The notes under the pieces are model-generated. The model was not told where the DNA came from, made no database searches, and saw only the letters and a program-made list of their open reading frames with translations. A DNA stretch of 64,000 bases from Phycisphaerales bacterium UBA7800. Its GTDB lineage: Bacteria; Planctomycetota; Phycisphaerae; Phycisphaerales; Phycisphaeraceae. The position numbers were made by a program, and so were the translations under genes. Positions 44,910-54,897 of the stretch are shown here, piece by piece. The stretch lies in NCBI GenBank assembly GCA_002480565.1, contig DLCK01000080.1, forward strand, positions 1-64,000, written 5' to 3'. How positions within the stretch are numbered: position 1 is the stretch's first letter; the number at the start of each line of letters is the position of its first letter.

Positions 44910-44947
44910 ACCGTACGGAGCAACCCGCCTTGCTTCGTGCGGTTTTT
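44910..44947 (+). terminator. Terminator after sodA
   Basis: A 14-bp stem with two G-U pairs (44910-44923 with 44930-44943), loop CCCGCC, then TTTTTC. Confidence 0.88.
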
Positions 44948-45053
44948 CTTTGGCATCAATCTGCTACATGACATCGCATGTTCAGGGACGCTTAAGTATG
45001 TCAAACACTTGAATTCCCAAAACAACCAAAATCCGCTATCCTTTTGCGTTTCC

Positions 45054-46409
45054 ATGAGCACGAATCAAACCAATACAACCAAGCCGGTCTTCGGGCATAT
45101 TCTGATGGGGGGCGCATTAAGCGGCGCCTTGGTCCGAGATATCCGACTGGCAAATGAGCTGGCAAGTCGCGGGTATGAAGTCCATGTCTGGTGGGCAATG
45201 GATATCCAGAAAGACGCGCCGCTCGACAGCCGTATTCATCAACACGTCCTGTTCTCCGGCTTGCGCTATGCTTACAAAATCGGACGCCCGGTCATGGATG
45301 CTTTGGGTAAGCTTTCGCAAAAGCTTTACTCGGATAAAAAGCGTTCGCGGACGCTGCAAAAGCGTGGCAAGATGCTACAGAACATCATGGGTAATTTCCT
45401 GAAACTCGTCGCAGATGGCGTGGAAAAGGACGCTGGCCCACTTAATCGCTTCATTCGGGAAGTGTCTGAAGCCAAGATCACACACATGTTCCCCATGCTC
45501 GCGGCATTGGCGCCCTATGCCTTGGCTGCACGTGATCGCTGCCCGTTAAAACCCAAGTGTCAGATGATCTTCCAAGGGTACGAACTCTACATCAACTACG
45601 CTCGTGCGATCGGTATTGAGCAGGATGTCTATGCCCGATTCCGTAAATGTGCAAACCAAACGGATTGGCAAGCGGTCTGTGTCAGTGAGGATTACAAAGA
45701 ACGCGTCATCGAAGATATCGGCGTCGATGCGGATCGACTCATTGCTATTCCTCCTGGTGTTCCTGCACAGCAGACACTCACTCGCGAAGATGCCTGGAAG
45801 CATATCCATAAACGCTTTCCTGGTTTTGAGACGGACATTCCACTCATCACGTACCTGGGACGGCAGGATGTGGAGAAGGGGATTGACCTGCTGCTTTATG
45901 CCTGCAAAATACTCCAACAGCGGGGCGTGAAATTCAAGCTTCTCATTGCTGGCCCGACACTCTTTGGTGAAGCCAATCAAGTGACGATTGTTCAACTGAT
46001 TGAAAACCTGCGACTTGATAAGCACGTTCATCGCAACAAAATGATTCCCGAAGACATGCGCATTGCCTTTTTCGCAGCAAGTACCTGCGTGGTCTATCCA
46101 TCGATTCACCGTGAGCCGTTTGGAATGGTTCCCGTTGAAGCAGGAGCATTTGGTACGCCAGCAGTCGTCCCAGGATATGGCGGCGTTGCGCAGACCGTCA
46201 AGGTCAACGGACTACAAAGCGGTCTGCACTTTGATGTATGGGATTCAGGTAGTCTTGCAGATCAGTTGCAAAAACTCATCGAAGACAAAGAACTTTGGCA
46301 GAAACTCTCCGAACAGGGACCAGCTGTTGCAAACTATTATTCGGTCCCCAATCTTGCCAACCGGTTATTGGACATGATGCAGATACCGTATTCAACGGAA
46401 AATACATAA
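45054..46409 (+). CDS. GT4-type glycosyltransferase
   Basis: 451 aa from the ATG at 45054 (MSTNQTN); the open frame before it contains the sod terminator. The N-terminal GHILMGGALSGALVRDIRLANELASRGYEVHVWW and C-terminal ITYLGRQDVEKGIDLLLYA, then REPFGMVPVEAGAFGTPAVVPGYGG, are typical GT-B. It is a single-gene unit away from the polysaccharide cluster, so its product is unknown. Confidence 0.87.
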   Translation: MSTNQTNTTKPVFGHILMGGALSGALVRDIRLANELASRGYEVHVWWAMDIQKDAPLDSRIHQHVLFSGLRYAYKIGRPVMDALGKLSQKLYSDKKRSRTLQKRGKMLQNIMGNFLKLVADGVEKDAGPLNRFIREVSEAKITHMFPMLAALAPYALAARDRCPLKPKCQMIFQGYELYINYARAIGIEQDVYARFRKCANQTDWQAVCVSEDYKERVIEDIGVDADRLIAIPPGVPAQQTLTREDAWKHIHKRFPGFETDIPLITYLGRQDVEKGIDLLLYACKILQQRGVKFKLLIAGPTLFGEANQVTIVQLIENLRLDKHVHRNKMIPEDMRIAFFAASTCVVYPSIHREPFGMVPVEAGAFGTPAVVPGYGGVAQTVKVNGLQSGLHFDVWDSGSLADQLQKLIEDKELWQKLSEQGPAVANYYSVPNLANRLLDMMQIPYSTENT

Positions 46410-46462
46410 CACACGCATGAGTGATGCATGTCTTTGGACTCTTTTGATGATTCCCGGATACC

Positions 46463-46618
46463 TTAGCGGCTACGTGGTAGAACCGTGTCCCAGAAGGACA
46501 TGATCATATCCATTGTTCGATCCACTGAATAATCCGGTCCCATCAGACACACGACAACTGTCACTGCTCCAGCGAATGCCAAAAAGAGAATAAGTTGTTC
46601 GCCTTGATGCCGACGCAT
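46463..46618 (-). CDS. Possible 51-aa single-pass membrane protein
   Basis: ATG at 46618 to TAA at 46463. The predicted protein starts MRRHQGEQLILFLAFAG, has one hydrophobic helix (about residues 9-26) after a basic N-terminus, and ends TVLPRSR. AAGGAT sits about 8 bases upstream as a ribosome site. The positive-inside layout and good ribosome site favour a real gene, but the short length leaves doubt. Confidence 0.45.
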   Translation of the reverse strand: MRRHQGEQLILFLAFAGAVTVVVCLMGPDYSVDRTMDMIMSFWDTVLPRSR

Positions 46619-46816
46619 GGCTTTATCCTTACTTTGAGTAAGTTACCAACAAACCTATTTTGTACTGCTCGGACCTTTACCACGTTTTATGCATCGGCGT
46701 TATAGATGTTAGACTTGATACAGTAATTAAGAATTTACCAACTTAACATTTCGACAATTAAATTCATATGCTGTATTTCTGTTTCGATTGAAATTGATAT
46801 TCGTAGTTAAATACAA

Positions 46817-46886
46817 ATGAACACAGATAAAGTCGCAAGTCACGTGGAATGTAACCATTCTCGGCTGTGCGTTTACCTGTGTTCAT
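46817..46886. repeat. Inverted repeat with ATGAACACAG arms downstream of dapL
   Basis: ATGAACACAGATAAA (46817-46831) pairs with TTTACCTGTGTTCAT (46872-46886) at 14 of 15 positions. Short sequences of the type CACAGATGAACACAG are widespread dispersed repeats in many bacterial genomes. Confidence 0.6.
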
Positions 46887-46925
46887 CTGTGATAAACAAT
46901 GTTTGGTTGCCAAATATTTGAAGCG

Positions 46926-48161
46926 TTAGACTGACAGTTTGCTCTTGAGTCGGTTCATCGCTTCGTTGATGTTTTCGCGGCTGTTAAATGCGCTGATGCG
47001 GAAATAGCCTTCGCCGGACGCACCAAAGCCACTGCCGGGGGTTCCGACGATGTTGCATTCGTTTAGCAGCTTGTCGAAGAAGTCCCAGCTTGCCATACCG
47101 CCGGGCGTTTTGACCCACACGTACGGTGCATTTTCACCGCCGTAGGTGTCGATGCCCATGCTCGTGAGCGTGTTGCGGACGATCAAAGCGTTCTCCATGT
47201 AGAAGCCGACGGTCGCCTTGATCTGTTGTTTACCTTCTTGGCTGTAGGCTGCTGCGGCACCTTTTTGGATGACGTAGGACGCGCCGTTGAACTTGGTGCA
47301 TTGACGACGGTTCCAAAGCTTGTGTAATGACACATCGTTGCCATTGGCATCCTTACCCATGAGTGTCTTGGGCACGACCAGGAATCCGCAACGCATGCCG
47401 GTGAAGCCTGCGTTTTTCGAGAAGCTGCGTGACTCGATGGCTACTTCACGAGCGCCTGGAATTTCGTAGATTGAATGAGGGACGCTGCTGTCCTGGATGA
47501 ACGCTTCATACGCAGCATCGTAGAGAATGATTGAGCCGTTTTCCTTGGCATAGTTCACCCACTGCGTCAACGCTTCCTTGGTCATCACCGCGCCAGTGGG
47601 ATTGTTCGGTGAGCAAAGATAAATCACATCCACCTTCTGGTCCGGCAAGGCAGGGATGAATTCATTATCCGCGGTCATGGGCATGTAAACCAGACCTTCG
47701 TACTCACCTTTGTCGTTGGCTTCACCAGTGTTGCCAATCATCACGTTGGTATCCACATAGACCGGATAGACCGGGTCGGTGACCGCGATCTTGTTACCTT
47801 TTCCTAGGATGTCCAGCACATTACCGGTGTCACACTTGGCACCATCGGAGATGAAGATTTCATCTGCTGCCACATCACAGCCACGTGGGGCGTAGTCGTT
47901 TTCGACGATGGCTTCACGCAGAAAACCATAGCCTTGCTCCGGGCCGTAGCCTTTGAAGGTTTCGCGACTGGCCTGTTCGTCGACCGCTGCGTGCATCGCC
48001 TTGACGATCGCTTCGGGTAACGGTTCAGTTACGTCACCGATACCGAGCTTGATGATCGGAGCATCTGGATTGGCCTTTTGGAACTCAGCGACACGGCGGC
48101 CGATTTCCGGGAACAGATAGCCAGCCTTGAGTTTGAGGTAGTTGTCATTGATAGTTGCCAT
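46926..48161 (-). CDS. dapL: LL-diaminopimelate aminotransferase
   Basis: 411 aa from the ATG at 48161, the usual DapL size; the longer frame from 48194 runs into repeat DNA. FPEIGRRVAEFQKANPDAPIIKLGIGDVTEPLP, YLCSPNNPTGAVMT and SRSFSKNAGFTGMRCGF (PLP Lys) are diagnostic. It converts tetrahydrodipicolinate directly to LL-DAP, the lysine and peptidoglycan precursor route used by Planctomycetota, Chlamydiae and plants. alaS follows the repeat region upstream on the same strand. Confidence 0.95.
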   Translation of the reverse strand: MATINDNYLKLKAGYLFPEIGRRVAEFQKANPDAPIIKLGIGDVTEPLPEAIVKAMHAAVDEQASRETFKGYGPEQGYGFLREAIVENDYAPRGCDVAADEIFISDGAKCDTGNVLDILGKGNKIAVTDPVYPVYVDTNVMIGNTGEANDKGEYEGLVYMPMTADNEFIPALPDQKVDVIYLCSPNNPTGAVMTKEALTQWVNYAKENGSIILYDAAYEAFIQDSSVPHSIYEIPGAREVAIESRSFSKNAGFTGMRCGFLVVPKTLMGKDANGNDVSLHKLWNRRQCTKFNGASYVIQKGAAAAYSQEGKQQIKATVGFYMENALIVRNTLTSMGIDTYGGENAPYVWVKTPGGMASWDFFDKLLNECNIVGTPGSGFGASGEGYFRISAFNSRENINEAMNRLKSKLSV

Positions 48162-48185
48162 TGTGTATGTCCTAACTTTTGTTTT

Positions 48186-48323
48186 AACCGCCAAGACGCC
48201 AAGGACGCCAAGGACAGAATTGAAATCTAAAAACAGTTTTTTACCACAGAGACACAGAGCCTGAAAAAGTCAGAGGAAAACATTGCTTTGTCTTTCTCTG
48301 TGTCTCTGTGCCTCTGTGGTAAA
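48186..48323. repeat. CGCCAAG and CACAGAG repeats between dapL and alaS
   Basis: Tandem CGCCAAGGA units lie at 48186-48213. TTTACCACAGAG (48240-48251) is perfectly inverted at 48312-48323, with further ACACAGAG/GCACAGAG units inside, so the transcript could form a long hairpin. Both sequence types are common dispersed repeats in unrelated bacteria. Confidence 0.7.
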
Positions 48324-48327
48324 GATA

Positions 48328-51084
48328 TTAAATTTTGGATTCGGCCATGGCTTTACATGCCGCCAAGGCTTCATCGAGTTTGCTTGCGTCTTTGCCACCG
48401 GCCTGAGCTTGGTCTGGGCGGCCACCACCACCACCGCCGGTGAGTGTGGCTGCTTCCTTGACCCAGTCGCCTGCTTTGAGTCCTTTGGCAATCATGGCCT
48501 TGGGGACGGATGCGATGAAAGCGAGTTTGCTGCCATCGTCTGCTGCTAACAGGATCGCGGCATTGTCACCGTGTTTGTTTTTAAACACATCCATCGCAGT
48601 CCGCAGGGTCTTGCCATCGGCACCGGGAATTTTACAGATGATAATCGACCCGTTCGCTTCATCCGCTAGTGCCTTGGCGGTTTCAACCACATTACCGGCT
48701 GCGGCTTTGCTGGCCTGCTTCTCATGTTCCTTAACCTTGGCCTGCAACTGCGTGAGCATGTCGCGGACTTTGGCTTTGATGAGCAGGGGCAATTGCTTCT
48801 CATTGACTGTCGCAGTGATCTGCGTAATCGCGGCTGCCAATTCTTCAACAGGTTGACTCTTAAGTGCCTCGGCACGAGCCAGCAGCAGATCGGCCTGTGC
48901 GGTTGCTTGATGTGCAGCAGGCCCGGTAAGTCCAATGATGCGCCGGATACCCTTGGCAACGGCTTCTTCGCTGATGACCACAAAGCCTTCGGCATCACCA
49001 GTCTTCTGCATATGCACACCACCGCAAAACTCGATGGAGTAGCCCGGCCACTGTTCGTTGTTCGGATCGCTGACAAGGTCACTGACCTTCGGGCCAATAC
49101 TCACCACGCGAACCGTCGACGGGTACTTCTCGCCAAACACCGCTCGCAAACCATTAATCGATTGACCCTGTTCCAGTGGTACATACTCGTAGCTCACCGG
49201 CATGTCCGCTGCGATGTCCGCGTTGACCGTCTCTTCAACCAATTCGATCTGCTCAATGGTGACCGCGGAATTCTGCGTAAAGTCAAAACGCAATTTTTCG
49301 TCATCGACCAACGAACCCCGCTGATCAGCGTCAGCATTGACATGCTTGCGCAACGCGCGATTGAGCATGTGCGTGCAGGTGTGATTGAACGTGATAAGTT
49401 TACGGCGTTGTTTATTGACAGTCAGTGTGACTTGCTGCTCACCTGACGCAATGCTGTCACCTTCGGAAGTGCCAAGATGGAAGTACACATCGCCGACTTT
49501 TTGCGTGTCGGTCACGTTGAATGTGCTGTCAACCAAGGTGATCGTCCCAACATCACCAACCTGCCCGCCGGACTCCGCGTAGAAGGGTGTGGTGTCGGCC
49601 AGGACCGCGGTGACTTCGCCAAGGTCAAAAATCTGGATGTGGGTCTTGCCTGTAAACTCGGTGTTTTCGTAGCCGATGAATTCAGTCGCCTTGAACTTGT
49701 TCTTCTGCACCAACTCCACAAGCAGGGCGGTGACATCGGTCTTACCAGCTGATGCCTTGGAGACTTCCTGGTGTTGCTTCCAGCATTTTTCAAACTCAGC
49801 TTCATCGACGGTTAAGCCCTGTTCATCTGCCATGAGTCGGGTCAGATCCAAGGGGAAGCCGTAGGTGGCATAGAGTTCAAAGGCATCTTCGCCGGAGATG
49901 GTTTTGTCTTTGCTGCTCGTTGCTGCGCGGTTGAAGAGTTCAATGCCGCGGTCGAGTGTCCGACGGAAGGCAACTTCTTCTTCCTTGAGTTCGTCAATCA
50001 CAGCTTGCGGATTCTTGGCCAGTTCCGGGAAGCTTTCGCCGAAGTGTTTGACGACGGTTGGGACCAACTTGTAGAAGAACGGTTCTTCAATGTTGAACGT
50101 CTGCTTGCCGAAGCGTACCGCACGGCGGAGGATTGAACGCAGGACATAGTTGCGACCATCGTTGCCACAATGAGCACCATCGCTAAGGGCGAACGTGAGC
50201 GTGCGGATGTGGTCTGCAATCACGCGGTAGGCAATGTCCGCCGGGTTGCTCAGCGTGTCATCACCACCGTCATAGGGCTTGGCACCTGTGACCGATTGGA
50301 TGGCATCAAAGATCGGCGTGAACACGTCGGTGTCGTAGTTACTGGTCTTGCCCTGAAGCAGGCGTGTGATCCGTTCAAAGCCCATACCGGTGTCCACATG
50401 CTTGGCAGGCAAGGATTCGAGCTTGCCCGATGGCGAGCGATTGAACTGGATGAACACGAGGTTCCAGATTTCAATCACTTGCGGATCATCCGCATTGACC
50501 TTGTCACCACCGGACATGTCAGGTGTGCCGTCGTAATGAATTTCCGAGCAGGGGCCACACGGGCCGGTGTCGCCCATCTCCCAGAAGTTGTCCTTCTTGT
50601 TGCCGGGATGGATGCGTTGGGCAGGGAGATATTTTTCCCACATGGCCTTGGCTTCAAGGTCGGGTTCGAGGCCTTCGGATGCGTCCCCTTCAAAGTAGGT
50701 GGCATGCATGCGGTTTGGATCAAGCCCCCAGACATCCACGAGCAGTTCCCAAGCCCAGTCGATCGCTTCGGTCTTGAAATAGTCGCCAAACGACCAGTTG
50801 CCAAGCATTTCAAAGAACGTGTGGTGATAGGTGTCCTTACCCACATCGTCAAGGTCATTGTGCTTGCCACCAGCCCGGATACATTTTTGGGTATTGGCAG
50901 CACGCGGGTAGGGTGGCTGTTCGGTTCCTAAAAAATAGGGCTTAAACTGGTTCATCCCGGCATTGGCAAACAAGAGTGTCGGGTCATTGTGCGGCACGAC
51001 CGGGGAGGACGGCGCAAAGGTATGACCGTGCTTCTGCACAAAGAAGTCGATGAACTGCTGACGGATTTCGTTGCTCGTAGGCAT
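48328..51084 (-). CDS. alaS: Alanyl-tRNA synthetase
   Basis: 918 aa, slightly longer than the common 870-880. The class II aminoacylation domain (FVQKHGHTFAPSSPVVPHNDPTLLFANAGMNQFK), the editing domain (TFNHTCTHMLNRALRKH with HxxxH, and EFCGGVHMQKTGD with the zinc Cys/His), and the C-terminal Gly-rich GGGGGGRPDQAQAGG DHHA1-type end are all present. Charges tRNA-Ala. Long open frames on the opposite strand are shadows. Confidence 0.97.
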   Translation of the reverse strand: MPTSNEIRQQFIDFFVQKHGHTFAPSSPVVPHNDPTLLFANAGMNQFKPYFLGTEQPPYPRAANTQKCIRAGGKHNDLDDVGKDTYHHTFFEMLGNWSFGDYFKTEAIDWAWELLVDVWGLDPNRMHATYFEGDASEGLEPDLEAKAMWEKYLPAQRIHPGNKKDNFWEMGDTGPCGPCSEIHYDGTPDMSGGDKVNADDPQVIEIWNLVFIQFNRSPSGKLESLPAKHVDTGMGFERITRLLQGKTSNYDTDVFTPIFDAIQSVTGAKPYDGGDDTLSNPADIAYRVIADHIRTLTFALSDGAHCGNDGRNYVLRSILRRAVRFGKQTFNIEEPFFYKLVPTVVKHFGESFPELAKNPQAVIDELKEEEVAFRRTLDRGIELFNRAATSSKDKTISGEDAFELYATYGFPLDLTRLMADEQGLTVDEAEFEKCWKQHQEVSKASAGKTDVTALLVELVQKNKFKATEFIGYENTEFTGKTHIQIFDLGEVTAVLADTTPFYAESGGQVGDVGTITLVDSTFNVTDTQKVGDVYFHLGTSEGDSIASGEQQVTLTVNKQRRKLITFNHTCTHMLNRALRKHVNADADQRGSLVDDEKLRFDFTQNSAVTIEQIELVEETVNADIAADMPVSYEYVPLEQGQSINGLRAVFGEKYPSTVRVVSIGPKVSDLVSDPNNEQWPGYSIEFCGGVHMQKTGDAEGFVVISEEAVAKGIRRIIGLTGPAAHQATAQADLLLARAEALKSQPVEELAAAITQITATVNEKQLPLLIKAKVRDMLTQLQAKVKEHEKQASKAAAGNVVETAKALADEANGSIIICKIPGADGKTLRTAMDVFKNKHGDNAAILLAADDGSKLAFIASVPKAMIAKGLKAGDWVKEAATLTGGGGGGRPDQAQAGGKDASKLDEALAACKAMAESKI

Positions 51085-51346
51085 TGGATGGTTCCGAGGT
51101 TTCCAGTTGAGGTAATGGCTTTAACCGTTTTGAATCGCAGAGTATAGTCGATTTGACGGTAAAGTTCATCGTCTCGGGACTCGGCCACTGCATCAGGCTG
51201 ACACCTGACAAAAGACATTGACGACGGATGTTGTCAGGATCAACCGCTTGGATGACAATGGCTTTTTCAGCCCCGCGATACGATGCGTCTGCAAATGCGT
51301 TTAGTTGTGAACTTCAAAACCGCCAATTGAACTTCAAGCAGTTGGA

Positions 51347-52918
51347 TTGGTTATAGGATTGGAAAACAAGTTGAACCTTACTCGTTTTTTGAATGTGTGT
51401 CTGTTGAGCTTGTTGTTCCCCATGACTGTGAATGCGACGCCACCGGAGCCATTGCTTCACGAGCCGTTGCCAAAAGCGTCCGCCGGACACTTACCGCGAT
51501 GGCGTGGGTTTAATCTACTTAATCAATTTTACGCAGGCAGTCCGCAGCGGGATCGTCCATTTGAGGAGTCAGACTTTGCGATGATCAAGGCGTTGGGTTT
51601 TAACTTTGTTCGCCTGCCATTGGATTATCGTTGTTGGATTGTGGATGGGGATTGGGAGCAATTGGATCAAGCGGTGTTAGCTCGCATCGATCAAGCCGTC
51701 CGGTGGGGGCAGCAGTACAACCTTCATGTGAGTCTGAATTTTCATCGTGCGCCGGGTTATACCGTTGCCAAACCTGCGGAGAAAACAAGCCTGTGGTCGG
51801 ATGAAAAAACGCAGGACATTTGCGCGATGCATTGGGCGGAGTTTGCCCGGCGGTATCGTGGTATCCCGTCATCACAGTTGAGCTTTAATCTGTTTAACGA
51901 ACCCAATGCAGTGAACGCAGAAGTGTATGCTCAGGTGGTGAACAAGATCGTCACTGCCATTGGTAAGCAGGACTCCGAGCGACTGATCATCTGTGATGGG
52001 ATTAAATGGGGCACGCAGCCGGTGGCTGAATTGGTGCCTTTGAAAGTGGCGATGTCGACGCATTGTTACAAGCCGATGAACGTGACGCATTACAACGCCA
52101 GTTGGGTGGCGTCCAAAGATTACACACAACCGACATGGCCGATTGCTGTGGCATTTGGCACACTCTATGCACCGGGCAAATCAGGTCTCCAGCAAGCCAG
52201 TTTTGAACCCATGGTTATTGAAGGAAAATTCAACGAGCCGACGGCTTTGCGTTTGCACGTCGATAAAGTCTCGAACAACGCGACGCTGCTGGTGCAAGCC
52301 GATGGCCAGACGATTTGGGAAAAAGCATTTGTCTGCGGCCCCGGTGATGGTGAATGGAAAGAATCCCAACACTTGCCAGAGTGGGATACGTATCAGTGCG
52401 TGTATGACCGGGATTATGTCGTGAACATTCCTGCTCACAGCAGCAAGGTGACCGTGGCAGTAACCAAAGGTGATTGGTTACGCATCAGTCAGATCGGTAT
52501 CGCGACATCAGGCAAACCCGAACACATTCAAGACCTGCGAAACGATTGGGATAAACCTACCGGGCATCTGACCTATCAACCCCAGGCCGGCAAGCCAATC
52601 TTTGTCACCAGCAAGTTTGAAGACCGGGATTGGTTAAAGGATCAAACCATGACAGACTGGTTGGCATTTCAAAAACAACATCAAGTCGGGATCATGGTCG
52701 GTGAGTTTGGCGTTTACAATCAGACGCCTCATGATGTCGCGTTAGCATGGATGAAAGATTGCCTGAGTAATTGGAAAGAAGCTAATTGGGGTTGGGCACT
52801 CTGGGAGTTTCGTGGTTCATTTGGCATTCTTGACAGCGGCCGCAGTGATGTGGAATACGAAGACTTTCACGGTCACAAACTTGATCGCAAAATGCTTGAG
52901 TTGTTACAGCAATATTGA
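51347..52918 (+). CDS. Secreted GH5-type glycoside hydrolase with an inserted beta-domain
   Basis: 523 aa from a TTG; other in-frame TTG codons at 51359 and 51371 are possible, and no ATG lies before the signal peptide (LNVCLLSLLFPMTVNA). The TIM-barrel acid/base Glu is in FNLFNEPN (about 184) and the nucleophile in MVGEFGVYN (about 452). Between them, residues about 262-391 form a beta-rich insertion (LRLHVDKVSNNATLLVQADGQTIWE) that looks like a carbohydrate-binding sandwich. It probably cuts a beta-glucan or mannan. Confidence 0.87.
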   Translation: MVIGLENKLNLTRFLNVCLLSLLFPMTVNATPPEPLLHEPLPKASAGHLPRWRGFNLLNQFYAGSPQRDRPFEESDFAMIKALGFNFVRLPLDYRCWIVDGDWEQLDQAVLARIDQAVRWGQQYNLHVSLNFHRAPGYTVAKPAEKTSLWSDEKTQDICAMHWAEFARRYRGIPSSQLSFNLFNEPNAVNAEVYAQVVNKIVTAIGKQDSERLIICDGIKWGTQPVAELVPLKVAMSTHCYKPMNVTHYNASWVASKDYTQPTWPIAVAFGTLYAPGKSGLQQASFEPMVIEGKFNEPTALRLHVDKVSNNATLLVQADGQTIWEKAFVCGPGDGEWKESQHLPEWDTYQCVYDRDYVVNIPAHSSKVTVAVTKGDWLRISQIGIATSGKPEHIQDLRNDWDKPTGHLTYQPQAGKPIFVTSKFEDRDWLKDQTMTDWLAFQKQHQVGIMVGEFGVYNQTPHDVALAWMKDCLSNWKEANWGWALWEFRGSFGILDSGRSDVEYEDFHGHKLDRKMLELLQQY

Positions 52919-52947
52919 GTCAGTTCGCAGGATGGATGATTGCTCTT

Positions 52948-53778
52948 TTACCACCACAGATAGTTGCTGCTGCATTCGAGTTGATGCAGGCCAGCTCCTG
53001 AGCTTCCGGTGATCCCCATTTCTGCTTCAGGCTTCCATTTGCCTGACCCGTCAATCAAGACGACGTTAGATCCACCGGTGCGTTGTTTGAGATATCGATT
53101 ATTGCTGTAGGGGTTGTAGCCTGAAAAGTGCCCGGAGATGGTATCGAAATTGCCGGAAGTACTACTGCGTGTTACGTCGGTGACGATGGCGTCATAATAC
53201 GTTTCCTGTTCCATATCCATGGGGATGGATTCGATGCCATCGGCAACCATGTAGTACCACTTGGATGAGGAATCTTTGGCGTTTTGTGATGTACCTGCGG
53301 TAAAGCGGTCAGCACGTTGGAGTCCGACGCGACCACCGATGAGGTTATATCCGGTGATGCAGTAGTTGTACGTGTGACTGCTGAATCCTTTGCCAGTTGA
53401 AGGTCCCCAGAATGCATCACTGTTTGAAGCGGGATTGTTAGGGCAGTAGAACGAATCACGGACCAAGCCATAGCTCAGCAGATAGTCACGGGCACCACCA
53501 TTGAGATGGTAGGGGCGTGAGGTTTTGGTGGTGCTGATTTCGTCGTAATAGCCTTCCCAGTTACCAGTGTCCGGGAGTTTTTGCTTGTTGTCATTGGATG
53601 CCATGAGCATGGCTTGAGCGATACTGCGAGCATTGGTCAGACACTTGAGTCGCGCAGCGGATTGCTTTGCTTTGGATAATGCAGGAAGCAAAATGGCGAT
53701 GAGCAGGGCAATGATTGAAATGACAACTAACAATTCAATCAATGTAAATCCCACGCGCGAGTGTTTCGTGTGTTGCAT
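52948..53778 (-). CDS. Orphan prepilin-type protein, tandem copy 1
   Basis: 276 aa. MQHTKHSRVGFTLIELLVV gives the prepilin peptidase site (Gly/Phe) and helix. The exposed domain includes LLSYGLVRDSFYCPNN, the GGSNVVLIDGSGKW region and a C-terminal LWW. It is clearly paralogous to the product of 54055-54897, with the same order of motifs and the same ending. Convergent with the GH5 gene, 29 bases away. Confidence 0.85.
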   Translation of the reverse strand: MQHTKHSRVGFTLIELLVVISIIALLIAILLPALSKAKQSAARLKCLTNARSIAQAMLMASNDNKQKLPDTGNWEGYYDEISTTKTSRPYHLNGGARDYLLSYGLVRDSFYCPNNPASNSDAFWGPSTGKGFSSHTYNYCITGYNLIGGRVGLQRADRFTAGTSQNAKDSSSKWYYMVADGIESIPMDMEQETYYDAIVTDVTRSSTSGNFDTISGHFSGYNPYSNNRYLKQRTGGSNVVLIDGSGKWKPEAEMGITGSSGAGLHQLECSSNYLWW

Positions 53779-54054
53779 GGCAGGTCTCGATTTTAAAAAG
53801 ATGCGTCTAATGTCAAAACAACGAATGTACTAAAGCAAAGAATAAAGAAATGCTATTAGAAATTATATGCGACAGGTGTATGTTCACAACCGCTATTTAG
53901 AGCCAAACATACACTGTTATAACTGTTTTTTGTACATATCGCTTGTGAAATGGGATTGTATTGATATTTCAATCCTATATAGGATTTTGCCAGTTCATAT
54001 ATATGTCAACGTTTTGTATGTTGTGTCTGGTTTGCGAGAGTGTTGTTGCCAGGT

Positions 54055-54897
54055 TCACCACCAGAGTTTGATGTTGCTGCCGTATTCCAGTTGGCAAAGT
54101 CCGTCGCCTTGGCTACCTGTGGTCAGTCCAAGATTGGTGCGTTGACGCCATTTACCTGAGCCGTCAACCATGAATATATTTGAACCGCCTAGGCCATCTT
54201 TGATGTATCGGTTGGAGCCTGCGGTAAATTCGTTGCGACCACTCATATGACCTGTGATCGTATCAAATGACACATTGTAGGTTCGTACCACATCGGTAAT
54301 AATTTCGTCGTAGACTGCATCATGTTCAAGATTCAAATGAATCGACTCGACACCATCAGGAACCATTTTGACCCAACTTGCGGAACTGTCTTTGGCGGTA
54401 ATGAATGTGCCAGTGCTTGCAGGATTGGCACGTTGAAGTCCAACACGTCCACCGAGGATTTGATAGCCGATGACAGTGAATTGATTGCTGGCAAATGACG
54501 ATGCCAACTCAGGCCCCCAGTAGGCATCGATGTTGGCTGCGGTATTATTGGGACAGTAGAAATTTTCACGTGTCAGACCGTATTGCAACATGTAATTTCT
54601 AGCACCTGCGTTGATGCGATACGGTTGACTGGTCGCTCCTGGATGATGATCGCCAAACTGACCGTTGGCTCCCAGCCAGTTACCCAAATCTGGAATGTTG
54701 AGTTTGTTGTCCTGCGAAGCCATCAAAATCGCTTGTCCCACACCACGGACATTGGCAAGGCATTTGACACGTATCGCTGACTCACGCGCTTTGGCAAGTG
54801 CTGGCAGCAGAATGGCTATGAGCAGGGCAATGATGGATATCACGACCAGTAGCTCAATCAATGTAAAAGCATGCCGGTAATCGCGGGAATGAATCAT
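54055..54897 (-). CDS. Orphan prepilin-type protein, tandem copy 2
   Basis: 280 aa. MIHSRDYRHAFTLIELLVV: here the residue before Phe is Ala rather than Gly, which prepilin peptidase may still accept. MLQYGLTRENFYCPNN, GGSNIFMVDGSGKW and terminal LWW match its neighbour. GGAGAGAG precedes the start. No pilus or secretion genes are adjacent. Confidence 0.85.
   Translation of the reverse strand: MIHSRDYRHAFTLIELLVVISIIALLIAILLPALAKARESAIRVKCLANVRGVGQAILMASQDNKLNIPDLGNWLGANGQFGDHHPGATSQPYRINAGARNYMLQYGLTRENFYCPNNTAANIDAYWGPELASSFASNQFTVIGYQILGGRVGLQRANPASTGTFITAKDSSASWVKMVPDGVESIHLNLEHDAVYDEIITDVVRTYNVSFDTITGHMSGRNEFTAGSNRYIKDGLGGSNIFMVDGSGKWRQRTNLGLTTGSQGDGLCQLEYGSNIKLWW

Noticed and set aside
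44937..45053. N-terminal extension of the glycosyltransferase after sodA
   Set aside because: It would begin inside the sodA terminator; the ATG at 45054 gives a normal family start.
48724..50931. Long open frames on the strand opposite alaS (up to 253 codons)
   Set aside because: They mirror the codon structure of alaS, show no recognisable domain and have no ribosome sites.
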